A stretch of 56,615 bases of DNA from Actinophytocola xinjiangensis (lineage in GTDB: Bacteria; Actinomycetota; Actinomycetes; Mycobacteriales; Pseudonocardiaceae): NCBI RefSeq assembly GCF_001921215.1, contig NZ_MSIF01000040.1, positions 1 to 56,615 on the forward strand. The letters run 5' to 3'. Below the pieces are notes generated by a model that was not told where the DNA came from, did no database searches, and saw nothing but the letters and a program-made list of their open reading frames with translations. Positions 36,862-45,059 of this stretch are shown one piece after another (within the stretch, counting starts at the first letter, position 1; each line of letters starts with the position of its first letter). The translations under genes and the position numbers were made by a program.

Positions 36862-37719
36862 TCAGCGGGTCTCCAGCGAGGAACGCGCCTTCAGACCGGC
36901 CTTCACCGTCAACCGCACCGGGGCCCACAGCACGCCCTGATGCCGGTCGGCGACGAACCGGTAGGCGCTCTCGTGGTGCGCGCGGGTCATCGCCTCGGCC
37001 GCCCGCGACGCCGCGTGTCCCTGCACGTGCATCACCTCCGCCGACGGCACGTACACGTTCTGCCAGCCGGCCCGGCCCATCCGGTCCCCGAAATCCACGT
37101 CCTCGAAGTACATGAAGTACCGGGGATCGAAACCGTCGACCGAATCGAACGCCTCCCGCCGAATCAGCAGACACGATCCGGAAAGCCACCCGGCGACCCG
37201 CTCGACGACCTCGGTCGAGGACTGCTTGTAGGCCGTGGTCCACGGGTTGGTCCGCCACACCTTCCCCAGCACGGCGTGCCCGACCCCCCGCCCCAGCGAC
37301 GGCACCGACCGGGCCGACGGGTACACCGCCCCGGACGGCTCGCGGATCAGCGGCCCGAACACGCCGCCGCGCGGCCACCGCCCGGCCGCCTCGATCATGG
37401 TGTCCAGCGACCCGTCGCCCCACTCCAGGTCGGGGTTGGCCACCACGACCCAGCCGTAGTCCGCCGGCAGCGTCGCCACGCCCCGGTTGGCGGCCGTCCC
37501 GTACCCGAGGTTCCCGCCGGTCGACAGCAGCTCCACGTTCGGCCGCGCCAACGCCCGCTCCGGCGCACCGTCGGTGGACCCGTTGTCGGCCAGCACGACC
37601 CGCACCGGGCGGGTGGTCGCGGTGGCCAGCGTGTCCAGGCACCGGTCGAGGGTCTCGCCCGGGGAGTAGGTCACGATGACGACAGCCAGCTCAGAACCGT
37701 ATTCGACAGGCACGGCCAC
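36862..37719 (-). CDS. wbbL: dTDP-rhamnosyl transferase WbbL
   Basis: GT2 enzyme that adds L-rhamnose to decaprenyl-PP-GlcNAc, creating the disaccharide linker between peptidoglycan and arabinogalactan. The 285-residue protein shows VVIVTYSPGETLDRCLDTL, VLADNGSTDG, the nucleotide-sugar-binding region NPDLEWGDG, and the acceptor motif FMYFEDVDFGDRM near 205. A GTG start is used. Its partner rmlD lies about 8 kb away rather than next door. It follows the GT4 gene at 37733 with a 13-bp gap and is probably co-transcribed. Confidence 0.9.
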   Translation of the reverse strand: MAVPVEYGSELAVVIVTYSPGETLDRCLDTLATATTRPVRVVLADNGSTDGAPERALARPNVELLSTGGNLGYGTAANRGVATLPADYGWVVVANPDLEWGDGSLDTMIEAAGRWPRGGVFGPLIREPSGAVYPSARSVPSLGRGVGHAVLGKVWRTNPWTTAYKQSSTEVVERVAGWLSGSCLLIRREAFDSVDGFDPRYFMYFEDVDFGDRMGRAGWQNVYVPSAEVMHVQGHAASRAAEAMTRAHHESAYRFVADRHQGVLWAPVRLTVKAGLKARSSLETR

Positions 37720-37732
37720 GTATTGTGCCGGG

Positions 37733-38881
37733 TCACCGTCCCCGGCGATGCACCCGGTGGGCCCGCTCGTAGGCCGCCCGGTGCCCCTCGGCGCTGGTCA
37801 GCCAGGAGAACTCCTTGGCCCGGCGTAACGCCGCCTCGGCCAGCTGGGACCGGCGCGCCGGCGCGTCGAGCAGCTCGGCCAGCGCCGCGGCGATGTCCCC
37901 GGCGCCGACCCCGCAGTAGGCCACGGCGTCCCCGCCGACCTCGGGCAACGCCAGCCGGCGGGTGGTCAGCACGCACGCCCCGCAGGCCATCGCCTCCAGC
38001 ACCGGCAGCCCGAAACCCTCGCCCAGCGACGGGTAGGCCACCAGCTCCGCCCCGCCGAGGAACCCCGCCAGGTTGTCGAAGGGCAGGTAGCCGGCGCGGA
38101 TCACCCGCAGCCGGTGCGGCACGTCGTCCAGCGCGCGCTCCACCTGGCGGTCCCAGCCCGGCTGGCCGGCGAGCACCAGCGCCGGCGGCCGTGACCGGCC
38201 CCGGCAGGCGGCGGCGAAGCCCCTGATCAGCGCCGGAACGTTCTTGCGCGGCTCCAGCGCGCCCAGGAACGCGACGTAGGGGTCCCGCTCGGTCAGGCCG
38301 ACGAGCCGGCGCGCGGTGGCGATCTCGTCGGGGGTCGGCAGGTGGAACCGCTCGGCGTCGACCCCGTGCTGGATGACCTCCAGGCGCCTCGGGTCGGCGC
38401 GGGCCACCCTGGCCAGCTCGGTGGCGGTGGCCGCGCTGGGCACCACGCACAGCGAGGCGCGGGCCAGCGCCGCGCGGGTCCACGCCCGGAAGAACCTGGC
38501 CTTGATGGAGTGGTGCAGCGCGGCGTCGGTGAAGAACGTCGCGTCGTGCAGGGTCACCACCGACGCCGCCGGGTTGGCCAGGGCGGTCGTGTAGTGCGGC
38601 GAGTGCAGCACGTCGACCCCGAGGCGGCGCACCAGCCGGGGCAGCGTGGTCTGCTCCCAGGTCAGCCGGGCGGTGCGGGTGGCGTTGGACTCGGCGGTCG
38701 GCACGATGCGGGAGTTCGGCGCGAGCCGGCCGTAGAGCTCGACGTCCCGTGGCTGGCACACGACCGAGATCGCCGCGCCGTCGGAGTCGAGTGCGAACAC
38801 CAGCGAGTCGACGTACCGGCCGACGCCGCCACGATCCGCGGGTACGGCGGTCGCGTCGATGAGCACGCGCGGTTCGGACAC
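37733..38881 (-). CDS. GT4 glycosyltransferase
   Basis: A 382-residue GT-B retaining glycosyltransferase. The N-terminal part has DRGGVGRYVDSLVFAL and HDATFF; the donor site includes ALEPRKNVPALIRGF and the E-x7-E type signature GEGFGLPVLEAMACG near 300. It probably uses a nucleotide sugar such as GDP-mannose, which is inferred from the nearby man genes. No Shine-Dalgarno sequence; a TACGCT box 7 bases upstream suggests a leaderless mRNA. Upstream of wbbL on the same strand. Confidence 0.88.
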   Translation of the reverse strand: MSEPRVLIDATAVPADRGGVGRYVDSLVFALDSDGAAISVVCQPRDVELYGRLAPNSRIVPTAESNATRTARLTWEQTTLPRLVRRLGVDVLHSPHYTTALANPAASVVTLHDATFFTDAALHHSIKARFFRAWTRAALARASLCVVPSAATATELARVARADPRRLEVIQHGVDAERFHLPTPDEIATARRLVGLTERDPYVAFLGALEPRKNVPALIRGFAAACRGRSRPPALVLAGQPGWDRQVERALDDVPHRLRVIRAGYLPFDNLAGFLGGAELVAYPSLGEGFGLPVLEAMACGACVLTTRRLALPEVGGDAVAYCGVGAGDIAAALAELLDAPARRSQLAEAALRRAKEFSWLTSAEGHRAAYERAHRVHRRGR

Positions 38882-38888
38882 GTAGAGC

Positions 38889-38894
38889 AGCGTA
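38889..38894 (-). promoter_or_regulatory. Probable -10 box of the GT4 gene at 38881
   Basis: TACGCT on the minus strand ends 7 bases before the GTG start codon; no ribosome-binding site is present. Confidence 0.5.
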
Positions 38895-38948
38895 CGACCG
38901 CCGGGGTGGCCAGCAGTCCCGACCGGGTGAAAAACCTACGAATAGCCG

Positions 38949-40079
38949 CTACTTCACACTGGCCATCTCGAAGAACCGGGTGTGCAGGCGCCACAGCTCG
39001 GTGGCGGCGTGGCTCCAGGTGAACGCCTCGGCCCGCGAGCGCCCGTCGACGACCCGCCGCGCGGTGCTCGCCGGGTCGTCCAGCACCGCCCGCAGCCCGG
39101 CGGCCAGCGCCTTGGCGTCCCCGGCGCGCACCCCCACCCCGGCCCCGCCGGCCACCTCGACCAGCGCCGGCACGTCGGAGTGCACCACCGGCACGCCGAC
39201 GGCCATCGCCTCCAGCACCGGCAGGCCGAAGCCCTCGGCGCGGCTGGGCGCGGCCAGCACCGCGGCGCGACGCAGGACGACGTTCAGGTCGGCGTCGGAG
39301 ATCCGCCCGAGCAGGTGCAGCCGCCCGTCGGCCAGGCCGTGCCGTTTGGCCAGCGCGGCCAGGTCGACCTCGCCCCAGCCGCGCGGGCCGACCACCACCA
39401 GCGGCAGGTCCGGCGCGTAGGGCAGGGCCATCGCCTCGACCAGCACGTCCAGGCCCTTGCGCGGCTCGACGGTGCCCACGGCCAGCACGTAGGTGTCGGG
39501 CAGGCCGAGGCCGACGGCGGTGGCGTGCAGCTGGGCGGGGGCGACGTCGGCGAGCAGCGCGTCCGGCACGCCGTGGCCGACGACCGCGACGGTGGCCGGG
39601 CCCGGCGCGTACCGGTGCAGGTCCTCGGCGACCGCGACGGTCGGCACGACGATCGCGTTGGCCCTGGCCGCGGCCCGCTGGATCGCGCCCTGGTGCCAGG
39701 CCGCGCCCCGGCGAGTGAGGGTCTCGGGGTGGGTGAAGGGCACCAGGTCGTGCACGGTGACGATCAGGCTGCGGCCCCGGCGCGGCGACGGCGGGGCCAG
39801 CGGGGTCGGCGCGTGCACCGCGTCACCGCCGGGCCACAGGTGCACGCCGCGCTCCCACAGGGCGGTCAGCCCGCGCCGGCCCAGCGGCAGGGCGCGCGGC
39901 CCGGCGACGCCGGTCACCACGGCCGGCGAGAGGTCCTTGTGGGTGGCGGTCACCCCGGCGACGGTCCAGTCGTGCGGGGCGGTCGCGGCCAGCGCCGTGA
40001 CCAGCTCGCGGGTGTAGCGCCCGGTCCCGCCGGGGACGGGCGCCAACAGCTGCTCGGTGAGCACGACGAGCTCCGGCAC
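38949..40079 (-). CDS. GT4 glycosyltransferase
   Basis: A 376-residue GT-B enzyme similar in plan to its neighbour at 37733: PGGTGRYTRELVTAL near the start, TVHDLVPFTHPETLTRRG, GTVEPRKGLDVLVEAM and RAEGFGLPVLEAMAVG. A GTG start at 40079 is chosen because a TACTCT box lies 6 bases upstream and the reading frame further up has shadow composition and overlaps the divergent GT2 gene. The 67-bp gap to the next GT4 gene contains that gene's own promoter. Confidence 0.85.
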   Translation of the reverse strand: MPELVVLTEQLLAPVPGGTGRYTRELVTALAATAPHDWTVAGVTATHKDLSPAVVTGVAGPRALPLGRRGLTALWERGVHLWPGGDAVHAPTPLAPPSPRRGRSLIVTVHDLVPFTHPETLTRRGAAWHQGAIQRAAARANAIVVPTVAVAEDLHRYAPGPATVAVVGHGVPDALLADVAPAQLHATAVGLGLPDTYVLAVGTVEPRKGLDVLVEAMALPYAPDLPLVVVGPRGWGEVDLAALAKRHGLADGRLHLLGRISDADLNVVLRRAAVLAAPSRAEGFGLPVLEAMAVGVPVVHSDVPALVEVAGGAGVGVRAGDAKALAAGLRAVLDDPASTARRVVDGRSRAEAFTWSHAATELWRLHTRFFEMASVK

Positions 40080-40085
40080 CTCAAC

Positions 40086-40095
40086 AGAGTACGGT
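40086..40095. promoter_or_regulatory. Overlapping divergent -10 boxes
   Basis: AGAGTACGGT holds TACTCT on the minus strand (40086-40091, 6 bases before GTG 40079) and TACGGT on the plus strand (40090-40095, 8 bases before GTG 40104). The two boxes share the central TA, so one short sequence could start both glycosyltransferase transcripts. Confidence 0.5.
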
Positions 40096-40103
40096 CGGGC
40101 GCC

Positions 40104-41063
40104 GTGACCTCGGGTGACGACACGGGCAAGACCACCGTTGTGGTGGTGACCTGGCGCGGGCGCGAGCACCTGGCCGCCTGTCTGGACGCGCTCGCCGCGC
40201 AGACCGCCGGGCACCGGGTGCTGGTCGTGGACAACGCCTCCGACGACGGCACCGCCGCGATCATCGCCGCGCACCCGTCGCGGCCGGCCGTGCACCGCAC
40301 CCGTGCGAACCTGGGCTACGCCGGCGCGCTGGCGCGGGTCCTGCCGGGGGTGGCGACCGAGTACGTCGCCTGGCTCAACGACGACGCGGCCCCCGCCCCG
40401 GACTGGCTCGCCGAGCTGGAGGCCGTCCTGGACGCCGACCCGGCGGTCGGCGCGGCGAGCGCCCGGCTGGAGACCACCGGCGGGGACACGCAGTCGGTGG
40501 GCGTGGTGCTCACGCCGGACGGCTACGGCCGGGACGCGACCGGCGGCGAGGTGTTCGGCTTCTGCGGCGGCGCGGCGCTGCTGCGGACCAGGGCGGTCGC
40601 GCTGGCGGGCGGGGTGCCGGCGGCGTTCTTCTGCTACTACGAGGACACCGACACGTCGTGGCGGCTGCGGCTGGCGGGCTGGACGGTCCGGTCGGTGCCC
40701 TCGGCGCGGGTGCGCCACCTGCACGGAGCGAGCACGCGGCCGGGGTCGGCGACCTTCCACCGGTGGAACGAGCGCAACCGGCTGTGGATGCTGCTGCGCT
40801 GCGCGCCGGCCGGGGTGGCGGTGCGCGAGCTGGCCCGGTTCGCGGCGATCACCGCGCTGCTGCCGGTGCGGCGGCTGGCCGGCCGGGCCGTTCCGGACGC
40901 CTGGAACTACCGTTTACCACTGCGTCTGCGGGTCCTCGCAGAGGTGCTCGGCAGGGTGTTGTCGCTGGTCGGTGAGCGGCGGGCGATCACCCGGCGCGCG
41001 ACCGTTCCCCGCGCCGCGGTGTGGCGTTCGGCGAACTCAGCCGGTCAACCGCCCGTAACGTGA
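40104..41063 (+). CDS. GT2 glycosyltransferase
   Basis: A 319-residue GT-A enzyme of the rhamnosyltransferase type. Motifs: TTVVVVTWRGREHLAACLDAL, VLVVDNASDDG near 42, the metal-binding LNDDAAPAP near 93, and CYYEDTDTSWRL near 180. The C-terminal region has a short hydrophobic stretch (FAAITALLPVRRLAG) that may bind the membrane. A GTG start without Shine-Dalgarno. Divergent from the GT4 gene at 40079 and followed after 55 bp by the GT2-GT4 gene. Confidence 0.87.
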   Translation: MTSGDDTGKTTVVVVTWRGREHLAACLDALAAQTAGHRVLVVDNASDDGTAAIIAAHPSRPAVHRTRANLGYAGALARVLPGVATEYVAWLNDDAAPAPDWLAELEAVLDADPAVGAASARLETTGGDTQSVGVVLTPDGYGRDATGGEVFGFCGGAALLRTRAVALAGGVPAAFFCYYEDTDTSWRLRLAGWTVRSVPSARVRHLHGASTRPGSATFHRWNERNRLWMLLRCAPAGVAVRELARFAAITALLPVRRLAGRAVPDAWNYRLPLRLRVLAEVLGRVLSLVGERRAITRRATVPRAAVWRSANSAGQPPVT

Positions 41064-41118
41064 TGTGATAGGGCAGTCTAGGCAGCACCCCTTTTGAGAC
41101 ACCTGAGGAGCGCGCCAG

Positions 41119-43647
41119 TTGCCCGACTCGGCACGACGTCCGGCCGTCTCGGTGATCGTGGTGAACTACCGCGGCGCCGAGGACACCATCGCCTGTCTGC
41201 GCGCGCTGCGCGCTGACCTGGCCTATCCCACCGAGCTGCTCGAGATCGTCTGCGTCGACAACGACTCGGGCGACGGCAGCGCGGAGCGGATCAGAGCCGA
41301 GACCGGCGTCGAGGTGATCGAGGCCGGTGCCAACCTCGGTTTCGCCGGCGGCTGCAACCTGGGCGCGCGGCACGCGTCCGGCACGGTCCTGGCGTTCCTC
41401 AACAACGACGCCCGCCCGCACCCGGCGTGGGTGGACGCGGCCGTCGAGGTGCTGGTGACCCAGCCGGCGGTCGGCGCGGTGGCCAGCAAGGTCCTGGACT
41501 GGGACGGCGAGCTGATCGACTTCGTCGACGGTGGGCTGACCTGGTTCGGCATGGGCTACAAGCGCCACGCCGGCCAGCCCGACGACGGGTCCCACGACGT
41601 GCCGCGTGACGTGCTGTTCGCGACCGGGTCGGCGATGTTCGTGCGGGCCGGGGTGTTCGCCGAGCTCGGCGGGTTCGACGAGCGGTTCTTCATGTTCTAC
41701 GAGGACGTCGACCTCGGCTGGCGGTTGAACCTGCGCGGCTGGCGGGTGCGCTACGAGCCGGCCTCGCTGACCTACCACCGCCACCACGCCTCGATGTCCA
41801 AAGTGGACACCGAGGACAACGCGCGTGAGCTGTTCCTGCTGGAACGCAACGCGTTGGCCGCCCTGTACAAGAACCTCTCGGACGCCACGCTGGCCAAGGC
41901 GCTGCCGGCGGCGCTCGCGCTGGCCGTGCGCCGGGCGACCGCGCGCGGCGAGGTCGACCCCACCCAGCTGGAGATCGGCCGCCCGGACACCGGCACGCCC
42001 GCCGGGAAGTCCACTGTGGAGGTTCCGAGGACCACGCTGGCCGGGCTGCTGGCCATCGACCAGTTCGTCGAGTTCCTGCCGTCGCTGGCGCGCTCGCGGG
42101 AGACCGAGCAGGCCGCCAGGGTCCGCTCGGACACCGACCTGCTCCCGTTGATGCGCAACGCCATGGAGCCCGCCTACCCGCTGCCCCGCTACCTGGCCGC
42201 CCACGACGTGCTGGTCGAGGTGTTCGGCCTGGAGGAGGCGTTCGGCGGCCGCCGGCGGATCCTGGTGATCACCGGCGACGCGCTCAGCGAGCAGATGGCC
42301 GGCCCGGCGATCCGCGCGTGGAACATGGCCGACCAGCTCTGCGCCGAGCACGACGTGCGGCTGGTCACGGTCAACCCGCGCTGCGCCCCGCCGGAGGCGC
42401 CGTTCGCGGTGCACCACGCCCGCCAGCGCGACCTGGCCCCGCACGTCGACTGGGCCGACGTGGTGGTGTTGCAGGGGCACGCGCTGGAGCTGGTGCCGGC
42501 GCTCAAACGCGCCGACTCCACCAAGATCGTGGTCTGCGACATGTACGACCCGATGCACCTGGAGCTGCTCGAACAGGGCAAGGACGACACCGACGAGCAG
42601 CGCGCGCTCGACCTGATCGGCGTCACGAAGGTCCTCAACACCCAGCTGGAACGCGGCGACTTCTTCCTGTGCGCCTCCGAGCGGCAGCGGCACTTCTGGC
42701 TCGGGCACCTGACCGCGCTGGGCCGGCTGACACCCTCGCTCTACGACAACGACCCGACGGTGCGTTCACTGCTCGCGGTGGCGCCGTTCGGGCTGTCCGG
42801 CAAGCCGCCGCAGCAGACCGCGTCACCGATCAAGGGCGGCCTGCCCGGCGTGCGGCGCGAGGACAAGGTCGTGCTCTGGGCGGGCGGGGTGTACAGCTGG
42901 TTCGACCCGCTGACCCTGCTGCGTGCCGTCGACCGCGTCGCCACCACCCACGACGACGTGCGGCTGGTGTTCCTCGGGATGCGTCACCCCAACCCCGAGG
43001 TCCCGGAGATGGACATCGGCGCACGGACCAGGCAACTGGCCGGGCGGCTTGGCCTGACCGACCGGCACGTGTTCTTCAACGAGACCTGGGTGCCCTACGC
43101 CGAGCGGCAGAACTGGCTGCTGGACTCGGACTGCGGGGTGACCACGCACTACGAGCACGTCGAGACGACCTTCGCGTTCCGCACCAGGGTGCTGGACTAC
43201 CTGTGGGCCGGCCTCCCGATCGTCACCACCGACGGCGACTCCTTCGCCGACCTGGTCCGCACCGAGCGGCTGGGCGTCGTGGTCCCCGCCGAGGACCCGA
43301 CGGCACTGGCCGACGCGCTGGAGCGGGTGCTCTACGACGAGGAGTTCGCCCGGGCGGCGCGCGAACGGATCGCGGTGGTGCGGGAACGTTTCACCTGGGA
43401 GACGGCGTTGGCGCCGCTGGTGTCGTTCTGCCGCAACCCGGTCCCGGCGACCGACCGGCTGCCCGGCGCGCAGCCGCTGGTCCCCAACCGTCCGTTGCGG
43501 ATGGGCGAGGTCCTGCGCCGCGACCTGGACCTGGTGAAGTCCTATCTGGACGCCGGCGGTCCGGCGGAGTTGACGAAGAGGGCGGCCGGCCGGGTGCGCC
43601 GGGTCGCCACCCAGCGGTTGGGCAGGAAGGGCCAGCAGGATGGCTAA
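41119..43647 (+). CDS. GT2-GT4 bifunctional glycosyltransferase
   Basis: An 842-residue protein with two catalytic units. Residues about 8-290 are GT2 (SVIVVNYRGAEDTIACLRAL, VDNDSGDGS, LNNDARPHP, FMFYEDVDLGWRL). Residues about 370-800 are GT-B/GT4-like (ILVITGDALSEQMAGPAIRAW, VLWAGGVYSWFDPLTLLRAV, a nucleotide-sugar region VTTHYEHVETTFAFRTRVLDYLWAGLP). Two sugars could be added in sequence to the same acceptor. A TTG start follows GAGGAG by 9 bases. The stop overlaps the start of the next GT4 gene by 8 bp. Confidence 0.88.
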   Translation: MPDSARRPAVSVIVVNYRGAEDTIACLRALRADLAYPTELLEIVCVDNDSGDGSAERIRAETGVEVIEAGANLGFAGGCNLGARHASGTVLAFLNNDARPHPAWVDAAVEVLVTQPAVGAVASKVLDWDGELIDFVDGGLTWFGMGYKRHAGQPDDGSHDVPRDVLFATGSAMFVRAGVFAELGGFDERFFMFYEDVDLGWRLNLRGWRVRYEPASLTYHRHHASMSKVDTEDNARELFLLERNALAALYKNLSDATLAKALPAALALAVRRATARGEVDPTQLEIGRPDTGTPAGKSTVEVPRTTLAGLLAIDQFVEFLPSLARSRETEQAARVRSDTDLLPLMRNAMEPAYPLPRYLAAHDVLVEVFGLEEAFGGRRRILVITGDALSEQMAGPAIRAWNMADQLCAEHDVRLVTVNPRCAPPEAPFAVHHARQRDLAPHVDWADVVVLQGHALELVPALKRADSTKIVVCDMYDPMHLELLEQGKDDTDEQRALDLIGVTKVLNTQLERGDFFLCASERQRHFWLGHLTALGRLTPSLYDNDPTVRSLLAVAPFGLSGKPPQQTASPIKGGLPGVRREDKVVLWAGGVYSWFDPLTLLRAVDRVATTHDDVRLVFLGMRHPNPEVPEMDIGARTRQLAGRLGLTDRHVFFNETWVPYAERQNWLLDSDCGVTTHYEHVETTFAFRTRVLDYLWAGLPIVTTDGDSFADLVRTERLGVVVPAEDPTALADALERVLYDEEFARAARERIAVVRERFTWETALAPLVSFCRNPVPATDRLPGAQPLVPNRPLRMGEVLRRDLDLVKSYLDAGGPAELTKRAAGRVRRVATQRLGRKGQQDG

Positions 43648-44728
43648 GGGCGGCCCGATACGCGTACTGCTGGACGGCACACCGCTGCTGGGCAACCGGA
43701 CCGGGGTCGGCCGCTACACCGCCGCCCTCGCCGAGGAACTGGCCTCGATGTCCGAAGTGGACACCCGAGCGGTGGCCTTCACCCTGCGCGGCTGGCGAAA
43801 ACTGCGCAAGGTCCTGCCCCACGGTTCCCGGGCACGCGGCATGCCGGTCTCGGCGCGCCTGCTGCGCCGCTGCTGGCTGCGGGCCCCGTTCCCGCCCGTG
43901 GAACTGTTCGCCGGCTTCACCGACGTCGTCCACGGCACCAACTTCGTCCTCCCCGCGGCGATGCGCGCCGCCGGTGTGGTCACCATCCACGACCTGGCCT
44001 TCCTCGACGCCCCCGACGAACTGCCACCCAGCGACGAAAGCCTCCCCCAACTGGTCGCCCGATCGGCCGAACGGGCCGCGGTCGTCCTCACCCCCACCCA
44101 GTCCGTCGCCGACGTGACCGCCGATCGCCTGGGCATCTCCCCCGACAAGATCATGGTCACGCCCCTGGGCGTCGACCCCGCCTGGTTCACCGCCCGGCCC
44201 CCCAGCGACGCCCTACGCCGGCGGATCGGTCTGCCCAAGCAGTACCTGCTGTTCGTGGGCGCCGCCGGCCCCCGCAAGTCGCTGGGCTGGCTGCTCAAGG
44301 CCCACGAAGCCACCCCCCAACTGCCGCCCCTGGTCCTCGCCGGCCCCGGCCACCACCAACGCGACGACCGCACGATGGCCCTCGGCTACCTGTCCGATGT
44401 GGACCTTCGGTCGGTGGTCGCCGGCGCGTCGGCCCTGGTCCTGCCCTCCCGCGACGAGGGTTTCGGCCTGCCGGTACTGGAGGGCCTGGCGTGCGACGTT
44501 CCCGTGGTGTGCTCGGACGTTCCGGCGCTGCGGGAGGTCTCGGGCGGGCACGCGAGCCTGGTCCCGTTCGGGGACATCGAGGCCATGGGCACCGCCCTGA
44601 CGGCCGCCCTCGCCACCCCGCCGTCACCGGCGACCTTGGCCCAGCGGCGCGCGCACGCCGCCGAGTACACGTGGCGGCACACCGCCGAACTGACCGTCGC
44701 CGCCTACCGACGGGCCATGGCCGGCTGA
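43640..44728 (+). CDS. GT4 glycosyltransferase
   Basis: A 362-residue GT-B enzyme: LLDGTPLLGNRTGVGRYTAAL, HGTNFVLPAAM, VTIHDLAFLDAP, GAAGPRKSLGWLLKAH and DEGFGLPVLEGLACD. It starts inside the end of the GT2-GT4 gene (8-bp overlap), so the two are translationally coupled and likely build one glycan. The stop is 4 bp from the stop of the opposing DUF1801 gene. Confidence 0.88.
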   Translation: MAKGGPIRVLLDGTPLLGNRTGVGRYTAALAEELASMSEVDTRAVAFTLRGWRKLRKVLPHGSRARGMPVSARLLRRCWLRAPFPPVELFAGFTDVVHGTNFVLPAAMRAAGVVTIHDLAFLDAPDELPPSDESLPQLVARSAERAAVVLTPTQSVADVTADRLGISPDKIMVTPLGVDPAWFTARPPSDALRRRIGLPKQYLLFVGAAGPRKSLGWLLKAHEATPQLPPLVLAGPGHHQRDDRTMALGYLSDVDLRSVVAGASALVLPSRDEGFGLPVLEGLACDVPVVCSDVPALREVSGGHASLVPFGDIEAMGTALTAALATPPSPATLAQRRAHAAEYTWRHTAELTVAAYRRAMAG

Positions 44729-44732
44729 TCCC

Positions 44733-45059
44733 TCAACCGGCCTCGACCATCGCCCGGCGGAGTTCGATCGTGTCGAGCAGGAGTTGGCGCAGTTCGGGGC
44801 GGTCCAGGTCAGCGACCGTCCGGAGTTTGACGTGTCGGTGCACCCGCCCCGCCCCCTCCAGCAGCCCGCCCGGATCGGCCAGTCGGGCCCCGTGGCTCAG
44901 TCCGAGGGTCACGTGCCGGGACGCCGCCGTGAGCGTGAAGACCAGCCCGGTGTACCCGGATCCGAACCCGTACCCCGTGTCCTTGCCGTCGACCGTCACG
45001 ACCGCGTCGGGCAGCAGTGAACGCAGCACCGCGTCCACCCGCTCGACCAGGTCGTTCAC
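44733..45059 (-). CDS. DUF1801-family protein
   Basis: A 108-residue small protein. The stretch VTLGLSHGARLADPGGLLEGAGRVHRHVKLR matches the DUF1801/YdhG-like pattern (a steroid-delta-isomerase-like or SHOCT-free fold of unknown activity). No membrane segment. The GTG start overlaps the rmlD stop by 4 bp (GTGA), so it is translated together with rmlD, although no link to rhamnose synthesis is evident. Confidence 0.8.
   Translation of the reverse strand: MNDLVERVDAVLRSLLPDAVVTVDGKDTGYGFGSGYTGLVFTLTAASRHVTLGLSHGARLADPGGLLEGAGRVHRHVKLRTVADLDRPELRQLLLDTIELRRAMVEAG

Noticed and set aside
41064-41118. Promoter for the GT2-GT4 gene
   Set aside because: TAGGGC and TAGGCA stretches are present but neither matches TANNNT with a -35 at suitable distance, so I could not support one.
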